The notes under the pieces: model-generated
Database searches by the model: none
What the model saw: only the letters and a program-made list of their open reading frames with translations
Told to the model about the DNA's origin: nothing
Translations under genes and position numbers: made by a program
NCBI RefSeq assembly: GCF_013782625.1
Contig: NZ_CP056199.1
Location: 1,258,588-1,322,587, forward strand
Origin: Enterobacter sp. RHBSTW-00994
GTDB taxonomy: Bacteria > Pseudomonadota > Gammaproteobacteria > Enterobacterales > Enterobacteriaceae
Length of the DNA: 64,000 nt
Reading direction: 5' to 3'
Shown: positions 17,045-26,939 of the stretch, piece by piece
How positions within the stretch are numbered: the first letter of the stretch is position 1
How the letters are laid out: each line of letters starts with the position of its first letter

Positions 17045-17850
17045 TAACCCACTTTATCGATCACAAACTGTTTTCCGCAGTTACCCGGGTGTGGCTGTGG
17101 GGCGAAGGACGCGGAGGAGAGTGGCGCGTTGATGGTCGCGGCGTTAAGGGAAATTTGCATTTCCGTCAGATAAGCCGGGTTCCCGTCACAACTGAGTTTC
17201 ACCGCGTTAACGCTGGCTTTGCCCCAGCTTTTGGCTACGGCATCATTGAAATCGCGGCGAGACACCGTTTTACCGTAGTTTTCCGCTAAAAAGTGTCCCA
17301 GGGCACTGCTCCTCACATCCTGATTCATGCGCACCATTGTGCCGAAATAGGCGTCAGGATCGAAGCCAAAGCAGACCCCATGCTTGGCATATTCATACCG
17401 TTCAAGACAGGCGTTACCGCCCGCGCCGGGCATCACGTTGCTGAGCTTTGCCGCCGTTTCCAGTGACAAACCCGTTTCAGCCGCCGAACATTTCCGGCTA
17501 CCTTTCACCTCTGGCATGTTGGGGATCGGGCGCGTGGCACAACCAAAACGCATCCAGCGACGTTCATCGACTCCACGAGCGGCAATCGATTTTGGTAGAC
17601 CAGGCCACAAGCCGTGAACCGTGAGGAAATCCGTTTTGGTCGCACTCTCTTTTTGCAGTCGACACTCGTCAGGCTCATTACGATTGCGATCGTGCATGCT
17701 CTGACAGAACCCGGTTTGCCAGGAAAGCGCCAATACATAGCGGTCGAAATCCGTATACTGAGTGGCCTTAAGCGGTTCTGCCTGTGCGGAGAAAACGCAG
17801 AGTGCAAGCGCCATCGCGCCAGACGGGATAACGACATCCTTTCTGAACAT
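17041..17850 (-). CDS. rna: Ribonuclease I
   Basis: RNase I is the periplasmic, broad-specificity endoribonuclease of the RNase T2 family. The 269-residue precursor has an N-terminal signal peptide (hydrophobic residues 11-22, cleavage after SAQA). CAS I is LTVHGLWPGLP with a catalytic His, and CAS II is RYEYAKHGVCFGF with the Glu/Lys/His set. Cysteines for several disulfides are present. Start MFRKD has GGAATTC upstream, a moderate ribosome site. In E. coli K-12 rna is followed by citrate genes; here dcuC comes next. Confidence 0.95.
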   Translation of the reverse strand: MFRKDVVIPSGAMALALCVFSAQAEPLKATQYTDFDRYVLALSWQTGFCQSMHDRNRNEPDECRLQKESATKTDFLTVHGLWPGLPKSIAARGVDERRWMRFGCATRPIPNMPEVKGSRKCSAAETGLSLETAAKLSNVMPGAGGNACLERYEYAKHGVCFGFDPDAYFGTMVRMNQDVRSSALGHFLAENYGKTVSRRDFNDAVAKSWGKASVNAVKLSCDGNPAYLTEMQISLNAATINAPLSSASFAPQPHPGNCGKQFVIDKVGY

Positions 17851-17895
17851 TTGAATTCCTGATTAATTAAGAGAGAGTGATTTACGGGAACGATT

Positions 17896-17932
17896 AAAGC
17901 ACAAAAAGCGCCCGTAGGCGCTTTTTGTGTGC
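17896..17932. terminator. Terminator between dcuC and rna
   Basis: CACAAAAAGCGCC, loop CGTA and GGCGCTTTTTGTG give a long symmetric stem with T- and A-runs. It sits just after dcuC (minus strand) and before the rna start. Confidence 0.85.
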
Positions 17933-17941
17933 AGAGAACCG

Positions 17942-19315
17942 TTAGCTGACGGCAGTTCCTGGAACCAGAATTTCAGTCGCGATGATCACGATGATCAGAC
18001 CAACAAGGACCGGAACCGATGTGCGTTTTACCACTTCAAATGGCGAGATTTTTGCCATCCCGGCAACGGCTACCACTACGCCGGAAACCGGGGAAATGGT
18101 GCGTCCCAGGTTTGACGCCTGCAACATCGGGATAGAGAGATAAGCCGGGTTAATGCCGGAAGAGTGCGCCAGTTTAGGGATCATTTCGACAAAGGCGTAG
18201 AACGGGGCGTTACCGGAGCCGGTCGTCATTGCCGCTAGCATGGTCAGAATGACCAGCACCAGCATCAGGATGATACTGGCTGAACCAAACGACGTGGCGA
18301 TGGAGATCAGACTCTGGATAAAGCCAATTGTGCTAAGCCCCTGAGCAAAGACGCCCGCGGCGACCAGCAGCATGACCACGCCCGCAAAGGCGTCCGCCAT
18401 ACCACGATAGGCCACTTCCAGACCCGAGAAAACCTTCTGTGTATTAAAGCCACGCACGAATTCCAGAACCGCAGCCAGCAGCATACAGATGACCAGAATG
18501 GTGATGATATGTAGCTGAGGGCCCCATTTCCCGTCAAAAATCAGCACCCCGATGATCGGAGTAAAGGGCAGGATGGCGTAGAACGACGGTGCAGTGGTGG
18601 TGATTTCGCTCACATCCAGCATCTCGTGGCTGATGTTCTCTTTTTTGTCGAGATAGCGCTGCCAGAAAAAGTGCGCAACTGCCATGCCGATAATGGCGGC
18701 AATGGAAATTGGCAGCGTGGTTTTAAAGGCAAAGTCGATCAGCGACATTTCAGCGGCTTTAGCGGCGAGGACCACGTCGCCTGATGTTGGCGAAAGAATA
18801 ATGGCTGCCGGAGAGGCACAAATGGCGGCGGCTGCACCACGGCTAATTCCTACGTTGACCATCACCGGGAACAGGGTCGCCATTAACAATACGCCAAGCC
18901 CCGTCGCGGAGGAGACGGCTAGTGACATCAGGCAGGCAACGAAATAAGCCGCAATCATCAGCAGGTAAGGAGAGTTAATGTACTGCAGTGGTTTAGAGGC
19001 GAGCTTTACGACCATATCATTTGCACCGATATGGGTCATGTAGGCGGCAAAACCACACAGCATCATGATCATCATGCCGAGATCACCGCCGCGGCTCATC
19101 AGCAGGATCTTGATGTATTCCACGATGTCGGTTGCGGTGTACCCCGTCGTGGTCTCACTGGCCGGTAAGACCTTATGACCCATCAATGCGCTGATTATGA
19201 GTAGCGTCAGACCGCCAACGAATAAGACGCCGGTTGCTGAGTAGCCTTTGATGATGTAGCGCGCGACACCGACGATGACGACGACTCCGATAAGGAGCTC
19301 GATAAACGTAAGCAT
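17942..19315 (-). CDS. dcuC: Anaerobic C4-dicarboxylate transporter DcuC
   Basis: DcuC is an inner-membrane exporter/exchanger for succinate and other C4-dicarboxylates used in anaerobic fermentation. The 457-residue protein has about 12 hydrophobic segments and the family stretches SSATGLGVLLMATLFPVMV, GDVVLAAKAAEMS and TTGSGNAPFYAFVEMIP. The frame opens 11 codons upstream (19348), but MLTFIELLIG with GGGGAAACC upstream is the family start. A near-perfect FNR site lies about 90-100 bases upstream. Here it lies directly beside rna, whereas K-12 has the citrate fermentation genes in between. Confidence 0.95.
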   Translation of the reverse strand: MLTFIELLIGVVVIVGVARYIIKGYSATGVLFVGGLTLLIISALMGHKVLPASETTTGYTATDIVEYIKILLMSRGGDLGMMIMMLCGFAAYMTHIGANDMVVKLASKPLQYINSPYLLMIAAYFVACLMSLAVSSATGLGVLLMATLFPVMVNVGISRGAAAAICASPAAIILSPTSGDVVLAAKAAEMSLIDFAFKTTLPISIAAIIGMAVAHFFWQRYLDKKENISHEMLDVSEITTTAPSFYAILPFTPIIGVLIFDGKWGPQLHIITILVICMLLAAVLEFVRGFNTQKVFSGLEVAYRGMADAFAGVVMLLVAAGVFAQGLSTIGFIQSLISIATSFGSASIILMLVLVILTMLAAMTTGSGNAPFYAFVEMIPKLAHSSGINPAYLSIPMLQASNLGRTISPVSGVVVAVAGMAKISPFEVVKRTSVPVLVGLIIVIIATEILVPGTAVS

Positions 19316-19376
19316 GGTTTCCCCTGTATCCTTGCTGCCCGAGAGCACAAATAGTCAATAAAAAAAGAAGGAAGAA

Positions 19377-19523
19377 ATGTGCCGAAATAATGGTCTGTCA
19401 TTGCTGATTAAAATCAATAAACAGACTACTAAAGAAGATATCGACGATATTTTGCCATTGCTGCGTCATTTATGTCATGACGCGATTGACCATCTTAATC
19501 ATGATTGTATGTCATTAAATTGA
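19377..19523 (+). CDS. Possible 48-residue small protein overlapping the dcuC promoter
   Basis: ATG 19377 (with AGGAAG 5-10 bases upstream) to TGA 19521-19523 encodes a 48-residue protein rich in Lys, Asp, Leu and His. Key parts are MCRNNGLSLLIKINK, then TTKEDIDDILPLLRHLCHD, and it ends with AIDHLNHDCMSLN. The middle reads like an amphipathic helix. The good ribosome-binding site and protein-like composition argue for it. The overlap with an FNR-like site and the absence of a recognised homologue argue against. It could be a fragment of a larger lost gene. Confidence 0.4.
   Translation: MCRNNGLSLLIKINKQTTKEDIDDILPLLRHLCHDAIDHLNHDCMSLN
19404..19417 (-). promoter_or_regulatory. FNR-like site upstream of dcuC
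   Basis: On the dcuC strand this reads TTGATTTTAATCAG against consensus TTGAT-N4-ATCAA, 9 of 10 matches. It lies 89-102 bases before the dcuC start codon. FNR activation of dcuC is known in E. coli. Confidence 0.75.
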
Positions 19524-19658
19524 AACTGAAATGTTAGATAGTTGGGTGTGTTTCATCAGGCAATTGATTAAGAAAGTAAAACTATTTAAAAGCACTTTTC
19601 ATTCATTTCACTCCCTGCCTATACTCGAGCCACTTTCGTTCACTCTGATGACGCTGAT

Positions 19659-20060
19659 ATGCACGCCAACTGGACCTATCGTCTGCGCTTTCTCAAAAAA
19701 CATCTGCTGATGTTTTTGATTGCGTTTGGCTGGTTGTTGATCCAGAGCCAGGTTGCTGTCGCTTCTCACGATTGCTCAATGAACCTTCGGGGAGACGTCG
19801 CCGCTATCCAGCATATGGATATGGTGGCAAAACCCAGCCCTCATAACGCTGTCGATGCCTCCGCGCTGTGTGAAAAACATTGCGTGCCAGAGCAGGCACA
19901 AAAAGATCCGGCACAGCCGCATCTGGTCGCACTTCCTGCGGCGATGAGCCTTTCCCTCAATACGCCAGAATGCACCTCAGTTCGTCATTCAGTATGGTCT
20001 GTTACCCCTCCCGCAGCAGGGCCGCCGGCAACGATCCGTTTTTGCCGGTTTAGAGAGTAA
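19659..20060 (+). CDS. Small secreted Cys/His/Met-containing protein, CopL/DUF2946-like
   Basis: This 133-residue protein opens the metal efflux operon. It has a long signal-anchor (hydrophobic residues 15-33, cleavage likely after VAVAS), then metal-ligand-like clusters SHDCSMNL, QHMDMV and CEKHCVPEQAQ, and ends with an FCRF motif. This layout resembles the CopL/DUF2946-type small proteins found with copper genes. It may bind Cu or Ag in the periplasm; that is inference. A gap of 54 bases separates it from the CusF-like gene. Confidence 0.6.
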   Translation: MHANWTYRLRFLKKHLLMFLIAFGWLLIQSQVAVASHDCSMNLRGDVAAIQHMDMVAKPSPHNAVDASALCEKHCVPEQAQKDPAQPHLVALPAAMSLSLNTPECTSVRHSVWSVTPPAAGPPATIRFCRFRE

Positions 20061-20114
20061 AAACCTGTTAATTCGTTGAATTTATTTTAATTTACGTTTA
20101 ACAGGAGCTTTATC

Positions 20115-20429
20115 ATGCGTGCATTATTCTTTTCCGCGCTGCTTGGCGCATCGCTGTCCTTTTCACCTCTTGCCGCTCAGGCAAACGAGGTATCCGTACC
20201 GTCTGTCCAGCGTTGGCAGGGACAAGGCGTTGTTCAGTCTCTTTCCGAACAGTCTGTCATGCTCCAGCACGATGCCATTCCAGAACTGAAATGGCCGGCC
20301 ATGACGATGCCTTTTACCTTGTCTGCGAATGCGGCGCTGAATGGCGCAAAACCGGGAGACAAGGTGACCTTCACGCTTGAACGGTCGGGTGACGGTTTTC
20401 ACATCGTCTCGCTGACGCCACTGCGCTAA
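20115..20429 (+). CDS. CusF-like periplasmic Cu(I)/Ag(I) chaperone
   Basis: This 104-residue protein has a signal peptide (cleavage after AAQA, about residue 23) and a CusF-type small beta-barrel. The CusF metal site is complete: His52 in LQHDAIPEL, Trp60 and Met63/Met65 in KWPAMTMPF. The Trp packs on the bound ion in CusF by a cation-pi contact. CusF hands metal to CusB to switch on the RND pump. RBS AGGAG precedes ATG 20115. The next gene follows after 11 bases. Confidence 0.9.
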   Translation: MRALFFSALLGASLSFSPLAAQANEVSVPSVQRWQGQGVVQSLSEQSVMLQHDAIPELKWPAMTMPFTLSANAALNGAKPGDKVTFTLERSGDGFHIVSLTPLR

Positions 20430-20440
20430 GCGAGGTTTCC

Positions 20441-21697
20441 ATGAAACAACACACACTGAGCCTGTGGCTCGGTGGGGTGTTGTTCGGGCTGCTGAGCTCT
20501 GCCGTACAGGCGGAGCCGTGGACGCTCGAACAAACCCTGACCGAAGCCCAGCGTTATTCTGCTGAACTATCTGCCAGTCGTAACGAAGCACAGGCGCTGG
20601 ATGCAATGGCCGATTCTGCCACCCAGCTTCCCGATCCCAAACTGAAATTTGGTATTGAAAACGTCCCCGTACAGGGCAGTAACGACCGCAGACTGACGCG
20701 TGAAGGCATGACGATGCAAAAAATAGGCATCATGCAAAGCTACGTCAGTTCGGAAAAGCGGGAGCGTAAGGCGCAAACATTTCAGGCGCAGGCCAGGGGC
20801 GTCCTGGCAAAATCTGAAGCCATTCGTGCGGCCCTTCAACGTGATACCGCACAGGCATGGCTGGATCTGGCTCTGGCGCAGCAGGGGCTGAAAATGGCTA
20901 AAGCGGTGGTGAGCGAGACAGAGCGCCAGGGAGGTGTGCAAAAAGCCAGCGTAGGGGCAGGAAGTTCAACCCCTGATAGTGTTCTGGCATTGCAGATGAC
21001 ACTGAGCGCCATGCGCGATAAAGAGACGCTTGCCCTTCGTGATGTTCAACTGGCGCAAAGTCGTTTGTTGCAACTGACGGGGCAATCAATCTCAGCGGTG
21101 AGCGGACCTCTCCCACGCTATCAGCGTTTGCCTGCGGATGAAAAAATGCTTGAGGAGGCCATCATTCAGCATCCGGAAGTCGAAGCTGCCCGGCGCGAGG
21201 CGGAAACCGCGAAAGCCCGTTCTGCTCAGTCCGCAGTTGCCGCTATTCCTGATGTCGACGTTGAGGTGTTCTACGCTCACCGGGCTGAAGGATATGACGA
21301 TATGGCGGGGGTGATGTTCAGCGTTGACCTGCCTATTTTCCAGTCTAAACGCCAGGATAAAGATTATGCCGCAGATGTTTCCCGCTCAATGCAGGCCGTC
21401 GACCAGCTCACGCTGATCAAACGTGAGCACGTTGCGCAGGTTCAGTCACTGGTTGCGCAGTACCAGGCGGCGCAAACGCTGTGGCAGAGACAACGCCAGG
21501 AGGTATTGCCGTTACAGCGCCAGCGTCTGGATGTGATGACGGCGCAGTATCGCTCGGGACAGACCGATCTTCCGGGGCTGCTGGAGGCACGCCGCAGCGT
21601 GCTGGATACCGAACTGGCGGCCAATCAGGCTGAGCGCGAAATGGCGCGAACCTGGGCCGCGATCCAATGGCTGATCCCGCAGGAGCTGGCTCGATGA
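20441..21697 (+). CDS. TolC-family outer-membrane channel of the efflux pump (CzcC-like)
   Basis: This 418-residue outer membrane efflux protein has a signal peptide ending SAVQA and the two internally repeated TolC/OEP halves, with long Ala/Gln-rich helices (residues 150-215 and 310-400). The precursor has no lipobox Cys, unlike CusC of E. coli, which is lipidated, so it is closer to CzcC-type channels. It should form the outer-membrane exit duct for the CusBA pump encoded downstream. Its stop overlaps the start of the next gene (ATGA at 21694-21697). Confidence 0.88.
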   Translation: MKQHTLSLWLGGVLFGLLSSAVQAEPWTLEQTLTEAQRYSAELSASRNEAQALDAMADSATQLPDPKLKFGIENVPVQGSNDRRLTREGMTMQKIGIMQSYVSSEKRERKAQTFQAQARGVLAKSEAIRAALQRDTAQAWLDLALAQQGLKMAKAVVSETERQGGVQKASVGAGSSTPDSVLALQMTLSAMRDKETLALRDVQLAQSRLLQLTGQSISAVSGPLPRYQRLPADEKMLEEAIIQHPEVEAARREAETAKARSAQSAVAAIPDVDVEVFYAHRAEGYDDMAGVMFSVDLPIFQSKRQDKDYAADVSRSMQAVDQLTLIKREHVAQVQSLVAQYQAAQTLWQRQRQEVLPLQRQRLDVMTAQYRSGQTDLPGLLEARRSVLDTELAANQAEREMARTWAAIQWLIPQELAR

Positions 21698-22899
21698 AAA
21701 AAACAACCTTAACGGCGATCGCGATCGCTGTCCTGCTGGCGGCCAGTGGCGGTTACTACGCAGGGCAAAAGCAGACTCATCAACCAGCGACGTCTTCTCA
21801 ATCCGCTGAGCGCAAAGTGCTTTACTGGTACGACCCGATGATGCCTGGCCAGCGTTTTGATAAACCCGGTAAATCACCTTTTATGGATATGGAGCTGGTT
21901 CCACGCTATGCCGATGAGGAGAAAGGGGCTGCCCGTGTGGGAATTAGCACGCAGCAGCAACAAAACCTCGGCATGAAAACGGCCAACGCACAAATGCGGC
22001 AGTTAGTTTCACCCTTCTCGGCGTTTGCCACAGTAACAACCGATGAACGCAGTGTGACGGTGGTGTCTGCACCAGCAAACGGTGTGGTGTCACGGTTGTT
22101 TGTCAGTGCGCCGCAGCAACAGGTGAAAGCGGGTGAACCTTTGGCGCAGCTCTGGCTTCCGCAATGGACGACTGCGCAGCAGGAATATCTGGCCGTGCGC
22201 AAGCTTGGTGACCCTGGTCTGACTCGTGCAGCCCGCGAACGACTGGCATTGCAGTTTATGCCTGAAGAGGTGATTCGCGCGCTGGAACGAAGTGGAAAAC
22301 CCCAGACCACGCTAACCCTTCGGGCAACAAAAGCGGGTTATGTCGTGAAACTCGATGTGCGGGAAGGCGCACAAATTGCCGCCATGACACCGCTTTTTGA
22401 GATAGCTCAGCGCGATCCGGTATGGCTGGTGATCGACTACCCGCAAACGCAGGCGCAGTCCCTTACCGTGGGCAGCAAAATGGTGGCGACAACGGAGAGC
22501 TGGCCGGGAGAGCAATTCCACGGCACGGTCAGTGAATTGCTGCCGCAGATGGAAACCACCACGCGAACACTGAAAGCCCGTATCGTGCTGGATAATTCCG
22601 GGCAGAAGCTCAAACCGGGCATGTATCTCAACGTGTCACGAAGTGAGGTGGTGCAGCACGCTCCGGTGCTGGCTGTGCCGGAAGAGGCGGTCATTAACAG
22701 TGGTGAGTCAACCCGGTTGTTGCTTGCCACGGGGGATGGCTACTTCCGACCCATAGAGGTGACTACGGGGATCACGGCTCAGGGATGGACGGAAATTCGC
22801 TCGGGGTTAAACGTGGGGGATAGCGTGGTTACCTCTGGGCAGTTCCTGATTGACTCTGAGGCCAGCCTCCGTAGCGTGATACCGGAGGTGGCGCAATGA
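21694..22899 (+). CDS. CusB-like periplasmic adaptor of heavy-metal RND efflux
   Basis: This is a 401-residue membrane-fusion protein. It has an N-terminal anchor (residues 4-21), then a heavy-metal-binding segment at residues 44-72 with WYDPMMPGQ and [12 protein letters not shown]. Beta-barrel, lipoyl-like (GVVSRLFV and VREGAQI halves) and membrane-proximal domains follow. The Met-rich segment parallels the CusB methionines that accept Cu(I)/Ag(I) from CusF. An ATG nine codons upstream lies inside the preceding gene; ATG 21694 has GGAG upstream and forms an ATGA overlap, so it was chosen. It overlaps cusA by ATGA too. Confidence 0.9.
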   Translation: MKKTTLTAIAIAVLLAASGGYYAGQKQTHQPATSSQSAERKVLYWYDPMMPGQRFDKPGKSPFMDMELVPRYADEEKGAARVGISTQQQQNLGMKTANAQMRQLVSPFSAFATVTTDERSVTVVSAPANGVVSRLFVSAPQQQVKAGEPLAQLWLPQWTTAQQEYLAVRKLGDPGLTRAARERLALQFMPEEVIRALERSGKPQTTLTLRATKAGYVVKLDVREGAQIAAMTPLFEIAQRDPVWLVIDYPQTQAQSLTVGSKMVATTESWPGEQFHGTVSELLPQMETTTRTLKARIVLDNSGQKLKPGMYLNVSRSEVVQHAPVLAVPEEAVINSGESTRLLLATGDGYFRPIEVTTGITAQGWTEIRSGLNVGDSVVTSGQFLIDSEASLRSVIPEVAQ

Positions 22900-25800
22900 T
22901 TGCGGCGATTATTCGGGCCTCATTACGTAACCGGCTGCTGGTGATCCTCGCCGCAGTCGTTATGGCGGGCTGGGGGATGTGGGCAGTACAGCGTGCTCCA
23001 CTGGACGCACTGCCGGACTTATCGGACGTGCAGGTTATCGTCAAAGCGAGCTACCCAGGCAAAGCGCCACAGGTGATTGAAGATCAAGTAACCTGGCCGC
23101 TCACCACCTCGATGCTCTCTGTTCCTGGCGCCAAAACGGTACGTGGCTTTTCGATGTTTGGTGATGCCTATGTCTATGTGCTGTTTGAAGATGGCACAGA
23201 TCTCTACTGGGCGCGCGCCAGAGTATTGGAGTATTTAAGCCAGGTGCAGTCGCAATTTCCGGCGGGTGTAAAAGTGTCGCTGGGGCCGGACGCCACGGGC
23301 GTCGGCTGGATCTACGAATATGCGTTGATCGACCGAAGCGGCAAACATAGCCTGGCAGATTTACGGGCGTTGCAGGACTGGACGCTGAAGTTTGAACTGA
23401 AGACGGTTCCCAACGTTTCGGAAGTGGCCAGCGTTGGCGGAATGGTTCGTCAGTACCAGATTGTGGCGGACCCTGCGAAGATGCGCGCACTGAATATAAC
23501 CCATAGCCAGTTATCCAGTGCCGTTCAGGCGGCCAATAAGGAGAGTGGCGGTGCATTGCTGGAAATGGGCGAAGCGGAGTATATGGTGCGCACCACCGGC
23601 TATTTACGTTCACTGGACGATTTCCGCAATGTGGTGATCACCAGCCGTGATGGTGTGCCGATTCTCTTAAAAGATGTGGCGACCATCGGCTTTGGTCCTG
23701 AAATCCGTCGCGGTGTGGCTGAGCTGAATGGCGAGGGTGAAGTGGCAGGCGGTGTCGTGGTGATGCGCTACGGGCAGAATGCGCTGGAGACGATCCATGC
23801 CGTGAAAGATAAGCTGCGCGAACTGCAAAAAGCCTTGCCGCAAGGGGTGGAGATTGTCCCGGTCTATGATCGCTCAACGCTCATCGAAGAGTCGGTCAAG
23901 ACGCTGACCCATAAACTCCTGGAGGAGTTTGCTGTCGTCGTCGTGGTTTGTGCGCTTTTCTTGTTCCACTTCCGTTCTGCACTGGTGGCCATTGTTTCGC
24001 TCCCACTCGGGATTTTGGGAGCGTTTGTGGTGATGCATTATCAGGGCATCAACGCCAACATCATGTCGCTTGGCGGAATCGCGATTGCCATTGGGGCAAT
24101 GGTGGATGCCGCGATTGTGATGATTGAAAATATGCATAAGGTACTGGAGCAGTGGCGGCATGATCATCCCGATAAAACGCCATCGTCAGCGGATTACTGG
24201 CATCTGGCTGAACGCGCGGCAGTGGAAGTGGGGCCTGCACTTTTTTGCAGCCTGCTGATTATTACGCTGTCGTTCATTCCTGTGTTTTCCCTTGAGGCGC
24301 AGGAAGGGCGCATGTTCTCGCCGCTGGCGTTTACCAAAACCTGGTCAATGGCGGTGGCAGCGGGGCTGGGGATTACTTTGGTTCCGGTTTTGATGGGATA
24401 TTTTATTCGCGGGAACATTCCGGATGAAAAGGCAAATCCTGTTAATCGGGTGTTGATCCGTCTGTATGAGCCGATTCTGGATCGGGTGCTTTCTTTCCCA
24501 AAAACCACGCTGGCGCTTGCATTTGTGTTACTGCTCGTTACGTTCTGGCCATTAAGCCGCCTGGGCAGTGAGTTTATGCCGCCGCTGGATGAGGGCGATT
24601 TACTGTATATGCCATCAACGCTGCCGGGGATTTCCGCCCGTGAAGCATCAAGACTACTCCAGCAGACAGATCGGTTGATCAAAAGCGTACCAGAAGTGGC
24701 GAGTGTGTTTGGTAAAGTGGGAAGGGCAGACACGGCGACCGATCCTGCGCCGCTCACGATGCTGGAGACGACGATTCACTTTAAACCGCGTGACCAGTGG
24801 CGGCCTGGCATGACGACGCAAAAACTGGTGGAAGAGCTGGATAAAACGGTGTCAGTTCCGGGGATTGCCAACGTGTGGGTTCCGCCGATCCGTAACCGGC
24901 TGGATATGCTGGCGACGGGGATAAAAAGCCCGGTAGGGATTAAGGTGAACGGCAATAATATTGCTGACATTGAGCGTGTTGCACAGCAAATTGAGCATGT
25001 GGTGAAACAGGTCCCAGGGGTAACATCAGCACTTGCAGAGCGGCTGGCGGGTGGCCGCTATGTGGATATTCGTATCGACAGGCAGAAAGCGGCGCGTTAT
25101 GGCGTTTCGGTCGACGAACTGCAAAGTATGGTCTCTACGCTGGTGGGAGGCGATAACATCGGCGAGGTGATTCAGGGGCGGGAGCGCTACCCTGTCAACC
25201 TGCGTTACCCACGTGATTTGCGCGATAATATCGATAAGTTACGGGTACTGCCGGTGGTGACCGCGAATGGTAGCCAGGTGGCGCTGGGCGAGTTGGCGGA
25301 TATTGTTGTGACCGAGGGGCCGCCGATGCTTAAAAGCGAGAACGCGCGGCTTTCAAACTGGATTTATGTCGACCTGCGTGGGCGAGATTTGAAGTCTGCC
25401 GTTGATGAGATGCAGAAGCGAGTGGCGGAGCATGTGGTGTTGCCGCAAGGGGTTTCCCTCTCCTGGTCAGGGCAATTTGAATATCTTGAGCGTGCAACGG
25501 CTAAGCTGCAAATAGTCCTGCCGGTAACGCTAATGATTATATTTATACTTCTATGGCTCACCTTTAAACGTATTTCAGATGTCCTGATAATAATGGGGAC
25601 ATTACCCTTCGCGCTTATTGGTGGAGTATGGTTGCTATGGTTGCTTGAATATAACCTTTCCGTGGCGGGGGCGGTTGGCTTTATAGCCCTCTCCGGTGTC
25701 GCCGCCGAGTTTGGCGTAATAATGGTTCTCTATTTAAATCATGCTCTGGATAAATATCATAGCCGCGAACCTGAGGGAGGAAATGCGATGCTGATGCGGG

Positions 25801-26012
25801 CTATCCACGAAGGCGCGGTGCTGAGAGTCAGGCCGAAAGTGATGACCGTTGCGACCATCATGGCAGGATTGTTGCCCATTATGTGGGGAGGCGGCAGTGG
25901 ATCAGAGGTGATGCAACGCATTGCTGCACCTATGATCGGAGGCATGGTGACTGCGCCGTTGTTGTCCATGCTGGTTATTCCTGCACTCTATAAGTTGTTA
26001 CATCAGCGTTAA
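22896..26012 (+). CDS. cusA: CusA/CzcA-family heavy-metal RND efflux pump
   Basis: This 1038-residue inner-membrane proton/metal antiporter has twelve expected transmembrane segments and two large periplasmic loops. The TM4 proton-relay region reads [16 protein letters not shown]. Three methionines corresponding to the CusA Cu/Ag path are present: [15 protein letters not shown] and [13 protein letters not shown]. This supports Cu(I)/Ag(I) rather than Co/Zn/Cd as substrate. Bases 25530-25760 are A+T-richer, with several ATA codons, unlike the rest of the gene. A two-component regulator gene (cusRS/silRS) is absent nearby. Confidence 0.92.
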   Translation: MIAAIIRASLRNRLLVILAAVVMAGWGMWAVQRAPLDALPDLSDVQVIVKASYPGKAPQVIEDQVTWPLTTSMLSVPGAKTVRGFSMFGDAYVYVLFEDGTDLYWARARVLEYLSQVQSQFPAGVKVSLGPDATGVGWIYEYALIDRSGKHSLADLRALQDWTLKFELKTVPNVSEVASVGGMVRQYQIVADPAKMRALNITHSQLSSAVQAANKESGGALLEMGEAEYMVRTTGYLRSLDDFRNVVITSRDGVPILLKDVATIGFGPEIRRGVAELNGEGEVAGGVVVMRYGQNALETIHAVKDKLRELQKALPQGVEIVPVYDRSTLIEESVKTLTHKLLEEFAVVVVVCALFLFHFRSALVAIVSLPLGILGAFVVMHYQGINANIMSLGGIAIAIGAMVDAAIVMIENMHKVLEQWRHDHPDKTPSSADYWHLAERAAVEVGPALFCSLLIITLSFIPVFSLEAQEGRMFSPLAFTKTWSMAVAAGLGITLVPVLMGYFIRGNIPDEKANPVNRVLIRLYEPILDRVLSFPKTTLALAFVLLLVTFWPLSRLGSEFMPPLDEGDLLYMPSTLPGISAREASRLLQQTDRLIKSVPEVASVFGKVGRADTATDPAPLTMLETTIHFKPRDQWRPGMTTQKLVEELDKTVSVPGIANVWVPPIRNRLDMLATGIKSPVGIKVNGNNIADIERVAQQIEHVVKQVPGVTSALAERLAGGRYVDIRIDRQKAARYGVSVDELQSMVSTLVGGDNIGEVIQGRERYPVNLRYPRDLRDNIDKLRVLPVVTANGSQVALGELADIVVTEGPPMLKSENARLSNWIYVDLRGRDLKSAVDEMQKRVAEHVVLPQGVSLSWSGQFEYLERATAKLQIVLPVTLMIIFILLWLTFKRISDVLIIMGTLPFALIGGVWLLWLLEYNLSVAGAVGFIALSGVAAEFGVIMVLYLNHALDKYHSREPEGGNAMLMRAIHEGAVLRVRPKVMTVATIMAGLLPIMWGGGSGSEVMQRIAAPMIGGMVTAPLLSMLVIPALYKLLHQR

Positions 26013-26174
26013 AGGTACATCCTGCATGCTATTATTTTGGCATGCAGGTATTCATTTCTCAGAATATTCCCAGATTTATCGTGGTTAATTAGGAATGACG
26101 GCGATGCTGTTAAGTATCCATTCAACTATTCTGTGGTAAACTTTGCCTCGAATACTAAAAATGGTAATTGCATT

Positions 26175-26750
26175 GTGATCGTACGAAATAAATTTTTCCT
26201 GATTTTATTGTTTATTTTTGGGCAGTTAACGTTTTCCTCTGTGGCAACGGCAGGCGAAAACGCGACGGACAAAGGGTGGTTCTCAACCTTTACGGATAAC
26301 GTTGCGCAAACCTGGAAGGAGCCAGAGCATTACGATCTCTATATTCCGGCAATAACGTGGCACGCACGTTTTGCTTACGACAAAGAAAAAACAGATAAAT
26401 ACAACGAACATCCATGGGGGGCTGGTTTTGGTCAGTCCCGGTGGGATGAGCAGGGCAACTGGCACGGCTTGTATCTGATGGCGTTTAAAGACTCTTTCAA
26501 CAAGTGGGAGCCGATCGGCGGTTACGGCTGGGAGAAAACCTGGCGTCCACTGGCTGATGACAACTTCCGCCTGGGCCTGGGGTATACTGCGGGTTTTACC
26601 GCTCGAGATAACTGGAAATATATCCCTATTCCGGTCCTGTTGCCGTTGGCTTCTGTTGGTTATGGCCCGGCAACATTCCAGATGACGTACATTCCGGGGA
26701 CATACAATAACGGAAACGTTTACTTTGCCTGGATGCGGTTCCAGTTTTAA
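26175..26750 (+). CDS. pagP: Lipid A palmitoyltransferase PagP
   Basis: PagP is the outer-membrane beta-barrel that moves palmitate from a phospholipid to lipid A. From GTG 26175 the precursor is 191 residues, with signal peptide [17 protein letters not shown] to VATA. The catalytic His is in [10 protein letters not shown] (residue 63) and Asp-Ser in AFKDSFNK (106-107); the mature length matches E. coli. The frame extends 46 codons further upstream (to 26037), but that part lacks signal-peptide logic. The GTG start has a weak Shine-Dalgarno, so the exact start is uncertain. A GGTTTA-type PhoP box was not clear. Confidence 0.93.
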   Translation: MIVRNKFFLILLFIFGQLTFSSVATAGENATDKGWFSTFTDNVAQTWKEPEHYDLYIPAITWHARFAYDKEKTDKYNEHPWGAGFGQSRWDEQGNWHGLYLMAFKDSFNKWEPIGGYGWEKTWRPLADDNFRLGLGYTAGFTARDNWKYIPIPVLLPLASVGYGPATFQMTYIPGTYNNGNVYFAWMRFQF

Positions 26751-26939
26751 CTGAAAAAATGCGGTGTTCTGGCGGAAAAAGAGACTGGCTTTGAATCCAA
26801 AAGGATAAAAAGCCAGCAAGAAAAATTAACGCGACTTTTGTCACTTTTTATCAAAGATCCACTGGACAAAACGTCCCACAATTGTTGTACTGATACCGAC
26901 ACAGCATTTGTGTCGTTTTTTCATGTAAAGGTAATTTTG

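Larger units (their letters stand above)
19316..19658. other. Divergent region between dcuC and the metal efflux operon
   Basis: These 343 bases hold the dcuC promoter region with an FNR-like site, a possible 48-codon ORF on the + strand (19377-19523) and, near 19620-19625, a TATACT element that could be the -10 of the metal operon. No CusR-type palindrome or MerR-type dyad was recognised. Confidence 0.6.

Noticed and set aside
26037..26174. Upstream extension of pagP as real coding sequence
   Set aside because: It would place 46 unrelated residues before the signal peptide; the family starts at the hydrophobic segment.
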